Origin: Accumulibacter sp.
GTDB lineage: Bacteria; Pseudomonadota; Gammaproteobacteria; Burkholderiales; Rhodocyclaceae
DNA: 64,000 nucleotides
Direction of reading: 5' to 3'
Assembly (NCBI RefSeq): GCF_036625195.1
Contig: NZ_JAZKUG010000001.1
Coordinates: 372,001 to 436,000 of the forward strand
Below, one piece after another: positions 53,182-61,705 of the stretch (its first letter is position 1; each line of letters starts with the position of its first letter). The position numbers and the translations under genes were made by a program. The notes below the pieces were generated by a model that was not told the DNA's origin, ran no database searches, and was given only the letters and a program-made list of their open reading frames with translations.

Positions 53182-54447
53182 ATGCGCTTCATCCACTGCG
53201 CTGACATCCATCTCGACAGTCCGCTGCGCGGGCTGGAACGCTACGAAGGCGCACCCGTCGACGAGATGCGCGACGCCACCCGTCGCGCCTTCGCCAATGT
53301 CGTCGACCTCGCCATCGAGCGCGCCGCCGACTGCGTCCTGATCGCCGGCGACATCTTCGACGGCGACTGGCCGGACTTCAATACCGGCCTCTACTTCGCC
53401 GCGCAGTTGCGCCGCCTGGCCGCTGCCGACATCCGCGTCTTCCTGAGCTACGGCAACCATGATGCGGTCAGCAAGCTGACGCGTTCGCTACCGCTGCCGC
53501 AGAACGTCTTCTGCTTTCCCGCGAATCGTCCGGCGACGCAGGTGCTCGCAGACCTCGACCTGGCGATCCACGGCCAGAGCTTTGCCAGCGAGGCGGTGAC
53601 GATCGACCTCGCCGCCGCCTATCCCGCGCCACGCGACGGGCTGCTCAACATCGGCGTCCTGCACACCGCGCTGTCGGGGCGCGAGGGACATCAGCCCTAC
53701 GCGCCGACGACGGCACAGCGCCTCGCCGACAAGGGCTACGATTACTGGGCGCTGGGTCATGTCCACACCCGGGAGATCGTCCGCGAATCGCCATGGATCG
53801 TCTTCCCCGGCAATACACAGGGGCGGCACGCGCGTGAGACCGGCGCCCGGGGCTGCATGCTCGTCGAAGCCGAGGCCGCCCTCGGCATCCGTTCGGTCGA
53901 GTTCGTTGCCACCGACGTCGCACGCTGGCAGCAGCTCGTCATCGACATCGCCGGACTGGCGTCGGCGGAGGAGCTGCACGCCGCCGTGCAGAACGAGGTG
54001 CGTTCGCTGCAGGCGGCGGCGGAGGAGCGGCTGCTGGCGATTCGCCTGACGCTGACGGGGCGCGGGCCACTGCATCGGCTGCTCGTCGCCGATCGCGAAG
54101 CGCTGCGGGCGCAGCTCGCGGCCTCGGTTGGCGAAGCCTCGGCCGGCCGCGCCTGGCTCGAAAAGGTCCGCATCCGGGTGACGGCGCCGCTCGACCTCGA
54201 ACGCCTGGCCGGCCGCGACGACCCGATCGGCCTGCTCCTGCGCTCGCTCGATTCGCTGGCCGCCGACCCGACGGCGCTGCACTCGCTCGCCGAAGCCGTG
54301 CTCGCCGATCTCGGCCAGAAGCTGCCGCCCGATCTGCGCGGCGCCGACGGTTCGTGGGCGCTGGATGCGGACGCAGCCCTCGCCGACGCGCTGGCGAGCG
54401 CCAGGGAGCGCCTGCTGGCGGTGATCGGCGCCGAGGACACGCGATGA
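53182..54447 (+). CDS. DNA repair exonuclease of the YhaO/SbcD type
   Basis: A 421-residue Mre11/SbcD-like metallophosphoesterase. Metal motifs are RFIHCADIHLDSP (Asp 8, His 10), LIAGDIFDGDW (about 57), LSYGNHDAV (about 92) and LGHVHTREIV (about 193). The C-terminal third has no calcineurin features and probably binds the partner ATPase, as in YhaO. It would act on DNA ends with the following gene, which it overlaps by four bases (ATGA). Confidence 0.9.
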   Translation: MRFIHCADIHLDSPLRGLERYEGAPVDEMRDATRRAFANVVDLAIERAADCVLIAGDIFDGDWPDFNTGLYFAAQLRRLAAADIRVFLSYGNHDAVSKLTRSLPLPQNVFCFPANRPATQVLADLDLAIHGQSFASEAVTIDLAAAYPAPRDGLLNIGVLHTALSGREGHQPYAPTTAQRLADKGYDYWALGHVHTREIVRESPWIVFPGNTQGRHARETGARGCMLVEAEAALGIRSVEFVATDVARWQQLVIDIAGLASAEELHAAVQNEVRSLQAAAEERLLAIRLTLTGRGPLHRLLVADREALRAQLAASVGEASAGRAWLEKVRIRVTAPLDLERLAGRDDPIGLLLRSLDSLAADPTALHSLAEAVLADLGQKLPPDLRGADGSWALDADAALADALASARERLLAVIGAEDTR

Positions 54448-57400
54448 AGATCGAGCAGATCGATCTCAAGGCCTACGGACACTTCAGCAATCAGCGCCTG
54501 AGCCTCGCCGGCAGCGCCAACCTGCACCTCATCTGCGGCCCGAACGAGGCCGGCAAGACCACCCTCTGGCGCGCGATCAACGGCGCCCTCTTCGGCATCC
54601 CCGAAACCACCCGCGACGGCTACCTGCACGGCAACCCGAAACTGCGCGTCGGGCTCGTCCTGTCGTCGCGCGCCGGCGAGCGGCTGGCCGTGATGCGCCG
54701 CAAGGGTCGCGTCAATACCCTGCTCGCCTACGATCCCGGGACGGCCAGCGAACTGCCGGCGACGGTGCCCGACGAGCGACTCGGCGACTGGCTCGGCGGC
54801 CTCGGCCAGGGACTCTTCCTGGCCATGTTCAGCCTCGACCACGCGGCGCTGGTGCGTGGTGGCGAGGCGCTCGCGCAGGGCCGCGGCGATGCCGGCGAAA
54901 GCCTTTTCGAAGCCGGCGCTGGTCTTGGCTCGATTCGCGCCCTGCGCACCCGGCTCGAGAGCGAGGCGGAAAGCCTGTTCAAGCCACGTGCTTCGAAGTC
55001 GGCCATCTACCGGGCGCTGGCCGAGCACGAGGAAAGCCGGCGGCAGGCACGGGAAGCAGCTGTGCGGCCGCTCGACTGGACCGCAGCGCGGTCGGCGATG
55101 GAAGCGGCAAGCAAGGAGTACGAAGCCGCCCGCGCCGAGCAGCTGCGACTGCACACGGAAGCACGGCGGCTGGAGCGTCTGGCGGCGATCCTGCCGGACG
55201 TCGCCGCGCTCGGGCTGGCGCGGCAGCAACTCGGCGAACTCGCCGCCGTGCCGCTGCTGCCGCCGTCAGCGGCGAGCGAGCGGGTGGCGGCCGTGACGCA
55301 GCGGGCGGAAGCACTCGCCGCCGAACGGGCGGCGGCGTCGCGCCTGCAGCAGCACCAGAACGCGCTGGCGGCGATCCGCATCACCGACGCCGTCCTCGCC
55401 GACGCGGAAGCCATCGAGGCGATTCACCACGCCACGGCCGCCTGCCGTGAAGCAAGCCTGCAGTCGGCCCGCGCGGCAGCGGCCATCGCCGCGGCGCGCG
55501 GCCACCTCGATCGCATCGGGCGGCAGATCACCGGCGACGCGCAACCCGCCGATGCGCTGCAGTGGATCCCCGATGCGACGCGGACCGCCCGGATCCGCGC
55601 ACTGATCACCGAGGGCGCGACGCTCAAGGCCAGCCACCAGGCCGCTCTCGCACACCGGCAAGCGAAGACGCTCGAGGTCGCCCAGCTCGAGGCAGCGCTG
55701 TGCGAGCTGCAGCAGACGCTGGCGAGCGACGATCTCGGAAACTACCTCGATTCGATTGCCGACCAGGGTGATCCGGAAGCGCGGGCGCAACAGCTCGAGG
55801 ACGAGGTGGCGGCAGCAGCCACCCGGCTCGCAGCCGAAGCCCGCGGCCTGCGGCTGCCGGCGGCGGCCGTGGCGCGGACGACGGCGCCGCTCGACGCGGA
55901 GCTGCAGGCATTCCGGCTGCAGGACGAGGAGTTGCGCCGCCGCGAGCGCTCGATCCGCGAGGCGATCGAGAAGCTCGAGGACGATCTCGCCGCCCTGCGC
56001 GGTGACATCAAGGGTCTCGAGATCCGTGGCAACGTCCCGACCCGGGAGGCCATCGCCGCCCTGCGGAGCGCGCGCGACGGCCTCTGGCTCGCGCTCCGCC
56101 GGCATTTCCTTCCCGCCGACGCCAGCGTTGCGCGCGATCCGCCGCCACCGGCCGAAGCTTACGAGCTTGCCGTCAGCCGTGCCGACGAGGCCGCTGACGA
56201 CCTCTTCGCCGACGCCGAACGCGCCACCCGCTATGCCGGGTACCGCGTCCGCGAGTCACAGATGGAGAGTGCCCTCGATCTCGACCGCCAGCGCGCCGCC
56301 ACGCTCGCCGGCGACACGCACGAACTCGCGCGGCACTGGGCGGCGCTGCTCGCGGCGAACGGCCTGCCGCCGCTGAAGATCGGCGAAGCGGCAGCCTGGC
56401 TGGCGAAGCGCGAAGCGTGGCAGCAGAAGTTCGACGCCAGCCAGGTGCAGCGGCAAGAAGCAGAGCGGCTGCGCCTGCTGGCGCAGGACGTCCGCAGCCG
56501 GCTCGGCGAACTCTGTGGTCGACCGGAAACAGCCGCGCAGACGGCAGGCGAACGCCTGTCGGAAAGCCTGGCGCGAGCGCGGGCGATCAACCGCCGGCAC
56601 GCCGAGCAGCGCACGCAACGGCAGCTGAAGAGCAGCAGCCTGGCGAACGCGGTCGCAGTGCTGCAGCATGCCACGGACGCCGCCACCGACAGCGGTGCCG
56701 CGGTCGCCGGCTGGACAAGCCGCTGGGCGGCGGCGATGGCCTCGATCCGGCTCGCCGCCGACGCCAGCGAAGCGGAGGCAACCGCCCGCCTGCAGCAGTT
56801 TGCGGAGCTGGTCGACGCGCGCGACAGCCTCGACCGATCGCGCAAGGAGCACGACGACGCCCGCATCCAGATCGACGACTTCCAGACCCGTCTCGCGACG
56901 ACCTGGCAGCGGGTCCGCGGCGAAGCACTGCCGGTCGATGACCGCAGCCCCGACCTCCTCGCCGCCGAGCTCTATCGCGAACTCAACCTGACGCGTTCGC
57001 TGCAGGAGAAACGGAACACCCTGAGCCAGCAGATCGCCGACGACCAGCAGGCCATCGACGAAGCGCGGCTGACCGCCGGCGGAGCGGCGACGGTCATCGA
57101 ACGGCTTCAGCGGCAGGCCGCTTGCGACACGATCGAGGACCTCGAACTGGTCGAGGGACTGAGCGCGCAACGCGGCGCACTGACCGCCGAGGTTCTCGGC
57201 ATCGAAGCGCGGCTCGTCCGGGCGGCCGGACTTCCCCTGCCGGAGGTCCTCAGGCAGGCGGCCGGCCAGGAACCCGACGCCATCGCCGAAGGCCTGGCGC
57301 GGAATGCGCAGGAGAGCGAGCGGAACGTCGCCGACGTGCAGCGCAGTCACGAGCGCTACCTCGCTGCCCGGCAGCATTTCGCGACGATGGACGGCTCGGC

Positions 57401-57947
57401 GGTCGCCGCCGACGCGCAACAGCGGATGGCGCAGCACGCCGCGCGCCTCGCCGAACTCGCTGCCGACTACGCCGCCGCACGGATCGCCGCGGCGGTTCTG
57501 GCACAGGTCATCGACGCCTACCAGAAGCGCAACCAGGCGCCACTGGTCGACAAGGCGTCGCGCCACTTTGCCGCGCTCACCGGCAACCGCTACCGCGGCG
57601 TCGTCGTCGACTACGACGACGAGCGGCAGATCCTCAAGGCCGTGCGCGCCGACGGCGAACGCCTGCACATGGAGCAGTTGAGCACCGGCCGCCGCGACCA
57701 GCTCTTCCTCGCCCTGCGGCTGGCAGCGATCGAAGGCCACCTCGACAACGGCGAGCCGTTGCCGGTCATCGTCGACGACATCACCGTCCACTTCGACGAC
57801 GCGGCGGCGGCCGCCACCTTCAGGGTCCTGGCCGAGCTGTCGCAGCGAACGCAGGTTCTCTTCCTGACGCATCACGAGCACCTCCTCGACGTCGCCAGCA
57901 AGGCGGTCGGCAACGATGCCTACCGCGCGCACCAGCTGTCGGGGTGA
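54444..57947 (+). CDS. AAA ATPase of the YhaN/SbcC (Rad50-like) type
   Basis: A 1167-residue SMC-like ATPase. N-terminal Walker A is CGPNEAGKTTLWRAI (about 33-47) after MKIEQIDLKAYGHFS. Then come about 900 residues of Ala/Arg/Glu/Leu-rich coiled-coil, in two arms. The C-terminal half of the ATPase shows the signature-like LSTGRRDQLFLALRLA (about 1078) and Walker B LPVIVDDITVHFDD (about 1109), then FLTHHEHLLDVA. No CxxC zinc hook is obvious. The start ATG 54444 overlaps the nuclease gene stop. Together the pair resembles YhaON or SbcCD and likely processes DNA ends. Confidence 0.9.
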   Translation: MKIEQIDLKAYGHFSNQRLSLAGSANLHLICGPNEAGKTTLWRAINGALFGIPETTRDGYLHGNPKLRVGLVLSSRAGERLAVMRRKGRVNTLLAYDPGTASELPATVPDERLGDWLGGLGQGLFLAMFSLDHAALVRGGEALAQGRGDAGESLFEAGAGLGSIRALRTRLESEAESLFKPRASKSAIYRALAEHEESRRQAREAAVRPLDWTAARSAMEAASKEYEAARAEQLRLHTEARRLERLAAILPDVAALGLARQQLGELAAVPLLPPSAASERVAAVTQRAEALAAERAAASRLQQHQNALAAIRITDAVLADAEAIEAIHHATAACREASLQSARAAAAIAAARGHLDRIGRQITGDAQPADALQWIPDATRTARIRALITEGATLKASHQAALAHRQAKTLEVAQLEAALCELQQTLASDDLGNYLDSIADQGDPEARAQQLEDEVAAAATRLAAEARGLRLPAAAVARTTAPLDAELQAFRLQDEELRRRERSIREAIEKLEDDLAALRGDIKGLEIRGNVPTREAIAALRSARDGLWLALRRHFLPADASVARDPPPPAEAYELAVSRADEAADDLFADAERATRYAGYRVRESQMESALDLDRQRAATLAGDTHELARHWAALLAANGLPPLKIGEAAAWLAKREAWQQKFDASQVQRQEAERLRLLAQDVRSRLGELCGRPETAAQTAGERLSESLARARAINRRHAEQRTQRQLKSSSLANAVAVLQHATDAATDSGAAVAGWTSRWAAAMASIRLAADASEAEATARLQQFAELVDARDSLDRSRKEHDDARIQIDDFQTRLATTWQRVRGEALPVDDRSPDLLAAELYRELNLTRSLQEKRNTLSQQIADDQQAIDEARLTAGGAATVIERLQRQAACDTIEDLELVEGLSAQRGALTAEVLGIEARLVRAAGLPLPEVLRQAAGQEPDAIAEGLARNAQESERNVADVQRSHERYLAARQHFATMDGSAVAADAQQRMAQHAARLAELAADYAAARIAAAVLAQVIDAYQKRNQAPLVDKASRHFAALTGNRYRGVVVDYDDERQILKAVRADGERLHMEQLSTGRRDQLFLALRLAAIEGHLDNGEPLPVIVDDITVHFDDAAAAATFRVLAELSQRTQVLFLTHHEHLLDVASKAVGNDAYRAHQLSG

Positions 57948-58072
57948 CCCGGGCGATGACACCGGTGACTCACCCCGGCGCCGGCTTCGCCGTGGCGCGA
58001 TCGGGCAGGAGATGCGGAAGCCGGGTTGAGCCTGTCCGCCGGCATCGCTGAAGAAATGACTGGAGCCGCAGC

Positions 58073-59011
58073 ATGGAAATGATCATCGACGTCATCCTCA
58101 AGGCCGGCCGTTCCGCCGTCGAGTTGGCCTTCTTCGTCCTCCTGCCGGTAATGGTGGTGATGCTCTGCCTGATGCGCCTGCTCGAAGCGCGCGGCCTCCT
58201 CGACGCACTCGTTGCCCGGCTGACGCCGCTGCTGAAGCCCTTCGGCCTCAACGGCATGGGTGTCTTCGCCGCCCTGCAGATCAGTTTCGTCAGCTTCGCC
58301 GCGCCGATCGCCACCCTCAGCATGATGGAGCAGCGCGGCACCTCCGACCGCCACCTCGCCGCGACGCTGGCGATGATCTTCGCCATGGCGCAGGCCAATG
58401 CCGCCTTGCCGATGATGACCATGGGCCTGCACCTGGGAAGCACACTGGCCTTTTCACTCATCGGCGGCCTGGCCGCCGCCACGCTCACCTACCATGTCTT
58501 CGGCCGCCACCTCTCCGCGGTCGAGGAGAACGTCGACGAGAGCCTGCAACATCCTTCGGCTGCCGGCGCCAAGGGCGTGCTCGACACGATCAACCTCGCC
58601 GGCGCCGAGGCCTTCCGCATCTCGGTCGGCGCCATTCCGATGCTGGTGCTGTCGCTGGTGGTGGTCGGCGCCCTCAAACGGCTCGGCATCATCGACCTGC
58701 TGACGCAGTGGCTGACGCCGCTGCTCGCCCTGGTCGCCATCGATCCGACGCTGATCCTGCCCTCGCTCACCAAGTACCTCGCCGGCGGCACGGCGATGAT
58801 GGGGGTGATGGACGAGATGCGCCGCGCCGGCCAGATCAGCGTCGAACAGCTCAATGCGAGCGCCGGCTTTTTGATCAACCCATTCGACCTGCCCGGTGTC
58901 GCCTTCCTGATCTCTGCCGGCCGGCGCGTCGGCGCGGTCTGGAAGCCGGCCGCGCTGGGCGGCTGCATCGGCATCCTGCTGCGCAGCATCGGCCATGGGT
59001 TCTGGGCTTGA
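58073..59011 (+). CDS. Nucleoside-recognition (SpmA/Gate-domain) membrane protein
   Basis: A 312-residue inner-membrane protein with about eight hydrophobic segments. Two copies of the nucleoside-recognition (Gate) type block are visible (AFFVLLPVMVVMLCLMRLLE and IPMLVLSLVVVGALKRLGI). The family includes spore maturation proteins SpmA/B and transporters; sporulation is not expected here. The transported or sensed molecule is unknown. GGAGCCGCAGC precedes the ATG. It lies 125 bases after the YhaN-like gene and is probably a separate unit. Confidence 0.83.
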   Translation: MEMIIDVILKAGRSAVELAFFVLLPVMVVMLCLMRLLEARGLLDALVARLTPLLKPFGLNGMGVFAALQISFVSFAAPIATLSMMEQRGTSDRHLAATLAMIFAMAQANAALPMMTMGLHLGSTLAFSLIGGLAAATLTYHVFGRHLSAVEENVDESLQHPSAAGAKGVLDTINLAGAEAFRISVGAIPMLVLSLVVVGALKRLGIIDLLTQWLTPLLALVAIDPTLILPSLTKYLAGGTAMMGVMDEMRRAGQISVEQLNASAGFLINPFDLPGVAFLISAGRRVGAVWKPAALGGCIGILLRSIGHGFWA

Positions 59012-59104
59012 GGCGGCAAGTGGCAAGAGCGACGTCGCCGGCACCCATGCAGCCATCGGTATGCGGCAGGCGCCTTCGTCGATGCCTCGCCAAGCCACCT
59101 GCCC

Positions 59105-59155
59105 GGCGCTCCGGCGCGCCTGCCCGGACTCCCCGACCAGGCGCGCCGGAGCGCC
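59105..59155. repeat. Perfect 18-bp inverted repeat with 15-nt loop
   Basis: GGCGCTCCGGCGCGCCTG (59105-59122) and its exact complement (59138-59155) around a 15-nt loop. It forms a very stable hairpin just before the MFS permease gene. There is no T tract, so it is not a classical terminator. Confidence 0.9.
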
Positions 59156-59192
59156 GAATGGCGCCATCCCTGACCATCCGCGAGCGACCTCG

Positions 59193-60458
59193 GTGACAGC
59201 CGCAGCCGACACCCGGTCGTCCCTCCCCGACACGCCGACGCTGCTCCTGCTTGCCAGCCTGTACTGCGCGCAGGGCCTGCCGTCGGGGCTGTTCGCGCAT
59301 GCACTGCCGGTGCTGCTGCGCCAGCACGGTGTCGATCTGGCCGTGATCGGTCTGCTCAAGCTGCTCGCCCTGCCGTGGATGCTGAAGCTGCTGTGGGCGC
59401 CGTGGGTGGACCGCATCGCCTCGGCTCGCCTCGGCCACCATCGCGGCTGGATCCTGCCGCTGCAGGCGACGATGATCCTCGGCGTCGCCAGCCTGGCGGC
59501 GGCAAGCCCGGCGCTTCTCTTCGGCAACGGGCTGCCACTGCTGCTCGGCCTGATCCTGGCCATCAACCTCGCCGCCGCGACGCAGGACATCGCCACCGAC
59601 GGCCTGACCGTCCGCCTGCTGCCCGAGCGCTGGCGCGGGCTTGGCAACAGCCTGCAGGTGGGCGGTTACAAGGTCGGCATGATCGTCAGTGGCAGCGGGC
59701 TGCTGCTGGTCATGGATGCGCTCGGCTGGAACGTGGCTCTCGGCGGGATCACGCTGCTGCTCGTCCTGTGCACGCTGCCGGTCTGGCGCTTCGCCGAACG
59801 GCAGCGGATTCCGCATGCCCCCGGTGCCGCCGAGACGGCGCTCGGGCCGCGCTTGCTGCTCGCGCACTACCGCGGGCTGCTCGCCCAGCCCGGGATGTTC
59901 GCCTGGCTGGCCGTCGTGCTCGGCTTCAAGCTCGGCGATGCGCTGGGCTCGCCGATGATCAAGCCGATGCTGGTCGACCAGGGCTGGACCAATGCCATGC
60001 TCGGGCAGTTGACGCTGGTCAGCAGCGCCGCCGGCATCGCCGGTGCCGTACTCGGCGGCGCGCTCTACGCGCGGCTCGGCGCCCACCGCTCGCTCTTCCT
60101 GTTCGGCCTGCTGCAGGCGGCCGGCATCGCCGCCATGGCGCTGCTGGTCGGCCACGGCGGCAACGTCGGGCTGGTCCATGCGGTGGCGCTCGCCGAACAG
60201 GTCGCCGACGGCATGTCCACCGTCGCGCTGTTCGCCGTGATGATGCGGCGCTGCCGCCCGCAGCATGAGGGCGCCGACTTCACCCTGCAGGCAAGCGCGC
60301 AGGTGCTGTTCGCGGGGCTGGTCGGCGGCAGCAGCGGCGTGCTCGCCAAAGCCGTCGGCTACCTGCCGCTGTTCCTCATCGCCGGCACGCTCGGGCTGGC
60401 CGCGCTGGGCCTTCTGCGCGCCGGCATCGCGGCAGCGGAAAGCAGGCCGGCAGCGTGA
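59193..60458 (+). CDS. MFS transporter of the AmpG / RhtX-FptX type
   Basis: About 421 residues and twelve hydrophobic helices. Family clues are LYCAQGLPSGLFAHALPVLL, LPWMLKLLWAPWVDRI and LAAATQDIATDGLTVRLLP, typical of AmpG muropeptide permeases and the RhtX/FptX siderophore importers. The substrate is uncertain between these. The start is uncertain: GTG 59193 (VTAAADTRSS) is chosen because the frame upstream to 58995 runs through a hairpin and overlaps the previous gene. No clear Shine-Dalgarno sequence. Confidence 0.82.
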   Translation: MTAAADTRSSLPDTPTLLLLASLYCAQGLPSGLFAHALPVLLRQHGVDLAVIGLLKLLALPWMLKLLWAPWVDRIASARLGHHRGWILPLQATMILGVASLAAASPALLFGNGLPLLLGLILAINLAAATQDIATDGLTVRLLPERWRGLGNSLQVGGYKVGMIVSGSGLLLVMDALGWNVALGGITLLLVLCTLPVWRFAERQRIPHAPGAAETALGPRLLLAHYRGLLAQPGMFAWLAVVLGFKLGDALGSPMIKPMLVDQGWTNAMLGQLTLVSSAAGIAGAVLGGALYARLGAHRSLFLFGLLQAAGIAAMALLVGHGGNVGLVHAVALAEQVADGMSTVALFAVMMRRCRPQHEGADFTLQASAQVLFAGLVGGSSGVLAKAVGYLPLFLIAGTLGLAALGLLRAGIAAAESRPAA

Positions 60459-60519
60459 GCCGGGAGAGCCGCTGGCGCCGGGATGCCGCTGCGGGAAAAG
60501 GGCACCCCGTCTGGCGGGC

Positions 60520-61572
60520 TCACGGAACGCTCCGGGGCTCGGACTCGAAGCGGGCGAGCAGACCGTCGTAGCGCGCCGAGCGCGCGGCGAGCAAACCGCT
60601 CGTGCCGTCCAGCACCTCGGCGAAGAAAGCCAGCGTCAGGTCCACGGTCGCTGACTTGACGAGCGGATTCAGGTCGCGCCCGCCGGGACCGAGGCGGTCG
60701 GTGAACATGCTGTGCGCACCGTCGCGAAATACCACGAGCGCCTTGTGCGCACTGCCGGTCGCCGCAAAGACGCGCACCCGGTCCTCGTAGTCGGAGCGAT
60801 AGCCGGGAATCCGAATCTCGTCTCCCTTCGCCGTAATGTGCAGCGTCGGGATGCCGATCGGGCGCACGACGGCCTCCGGGTCGGGCTCGCCATGGAAGGG
60901 CGGCGCACTGATGAGGACGGCACCGACGATGCGGCTGTCGCGGAAACTCAGCGTCCCTTGCGGGCGCGCGAACACCGCACCGGCAGCGAGCAAGGCCGTG
61001 TTGGCACCATAGGAATGACCGGCAGCGAGAATCCGCGCCGCGTCGATCGTGCCGGCAAGCTGCGCGTCGTCGAGCACCTCGTCGAGGGCAAAGCCAAGGT
61101 CACGCACTCGGTTGATCGCCTCGGCCTCGTCCGCCGCCCCCTGCAATCGGGACACCATGTCGAAGGGGTTGCCGCTCCACAAGCGGCTGTCGCTGCCGAC
61201 GTGCTGCACGTGTAGGCTGGCGTAGCCCTGCGCCGCCCAGTTCGCGCCAAGATAGGAGTAGCCTTCGCGCGAACCGCCCATGCCGTGCGAGAAGACCACC
61301 AGCGGCACCGACCCGCGTCGCGCGGTCGCGGCGGGCAGGTAGAGTTTGGCCAGTACCTCGCGCTGCCGGTCGCGGTCGAGCCACTGGAAGCGGAGCACTT
61401 CATAGGCGGCCGGCTGTGGCACCAGCTTGGCCTCGACCAGCTCCGCCTGGTGACGTGCCGACCAAGACTCGACGAGCCCGCCGGATCGCCCATCCGGCGT
61501 CCCGCCGCAGGCAACAAAGAGGCCAGCGCATGCCACCAGCGCCAGCACGGTGCTCCAACGGATTGTGGTCAT
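60520..61572 (-). CDS. Lipoprotein alpha/beta hydrolase (dienelactone hydrolase-like)
   Basis: A 350-residue predicted lipoprotein (lipobox-like LFVACGG near residue 20). The alpha/beta hydrolase core has the oxyanion block VVFSHGMGGSREGYSYLG, the nucleophile elbow AAGHSYGANTALL, a probable acid residue after ITAKGDEIRIPGY and His in FRDGAHSMFTDR. This resembles chlorophyllase/PAF-acetylhydrolase-type hydrolases. The substrate is unknown. It is convergent with the MFS gene, 61 bases apart, and downstream of the ABC exporter gene on the same strand. Confidence 0.85.
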   Translation of the reverse strand: MTTIRWSTVLALVACAGLFVACGGTPDGRSGGLVESWSARHQAELVEAKLVPQPAAYEVLRFQWLDRDRQREVLAKLYLPAATARRGSVPLVVFSHGMGGSREGYSYLGANWAAQGYASLHVQHVGSDSRLWSGNPFDMVSRLQGAADEAEAINRVRDLGFALDEVLDDAQLAGTIDAARILAAGHSYGANTALLAAGAVFARPQGTLSFRDSRIVGAVLISAPPFHGEPDPEAVVRPIGIPTLHITAKGDEIRIPGYRSDYEDRVRVFAATGSAHKALVVFRDGAHSMFTDRLGPGGRDLNPLVKSATVDLTLAFFAEVLDGTSGLLAARSARYDGLLARFESEPRSVP

Positions 61573-61705
61573 CAAAGTACGCCGCCCAGGATTCGCATAT
61601 CTTGCCAATCAGTCTCTGAGCATCCCGCGTCGAGCAAGTTCAGGTGCCGAGCGAACGGTCATCACGCGACGGTTGGACACCCGTGATGATGAAAGTCATC
61701 ACCGA

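Noticed and set aside
59105..59155. Rho-independent terminator
   Set aside because: The stem is strong but no T tract follows on either strand.
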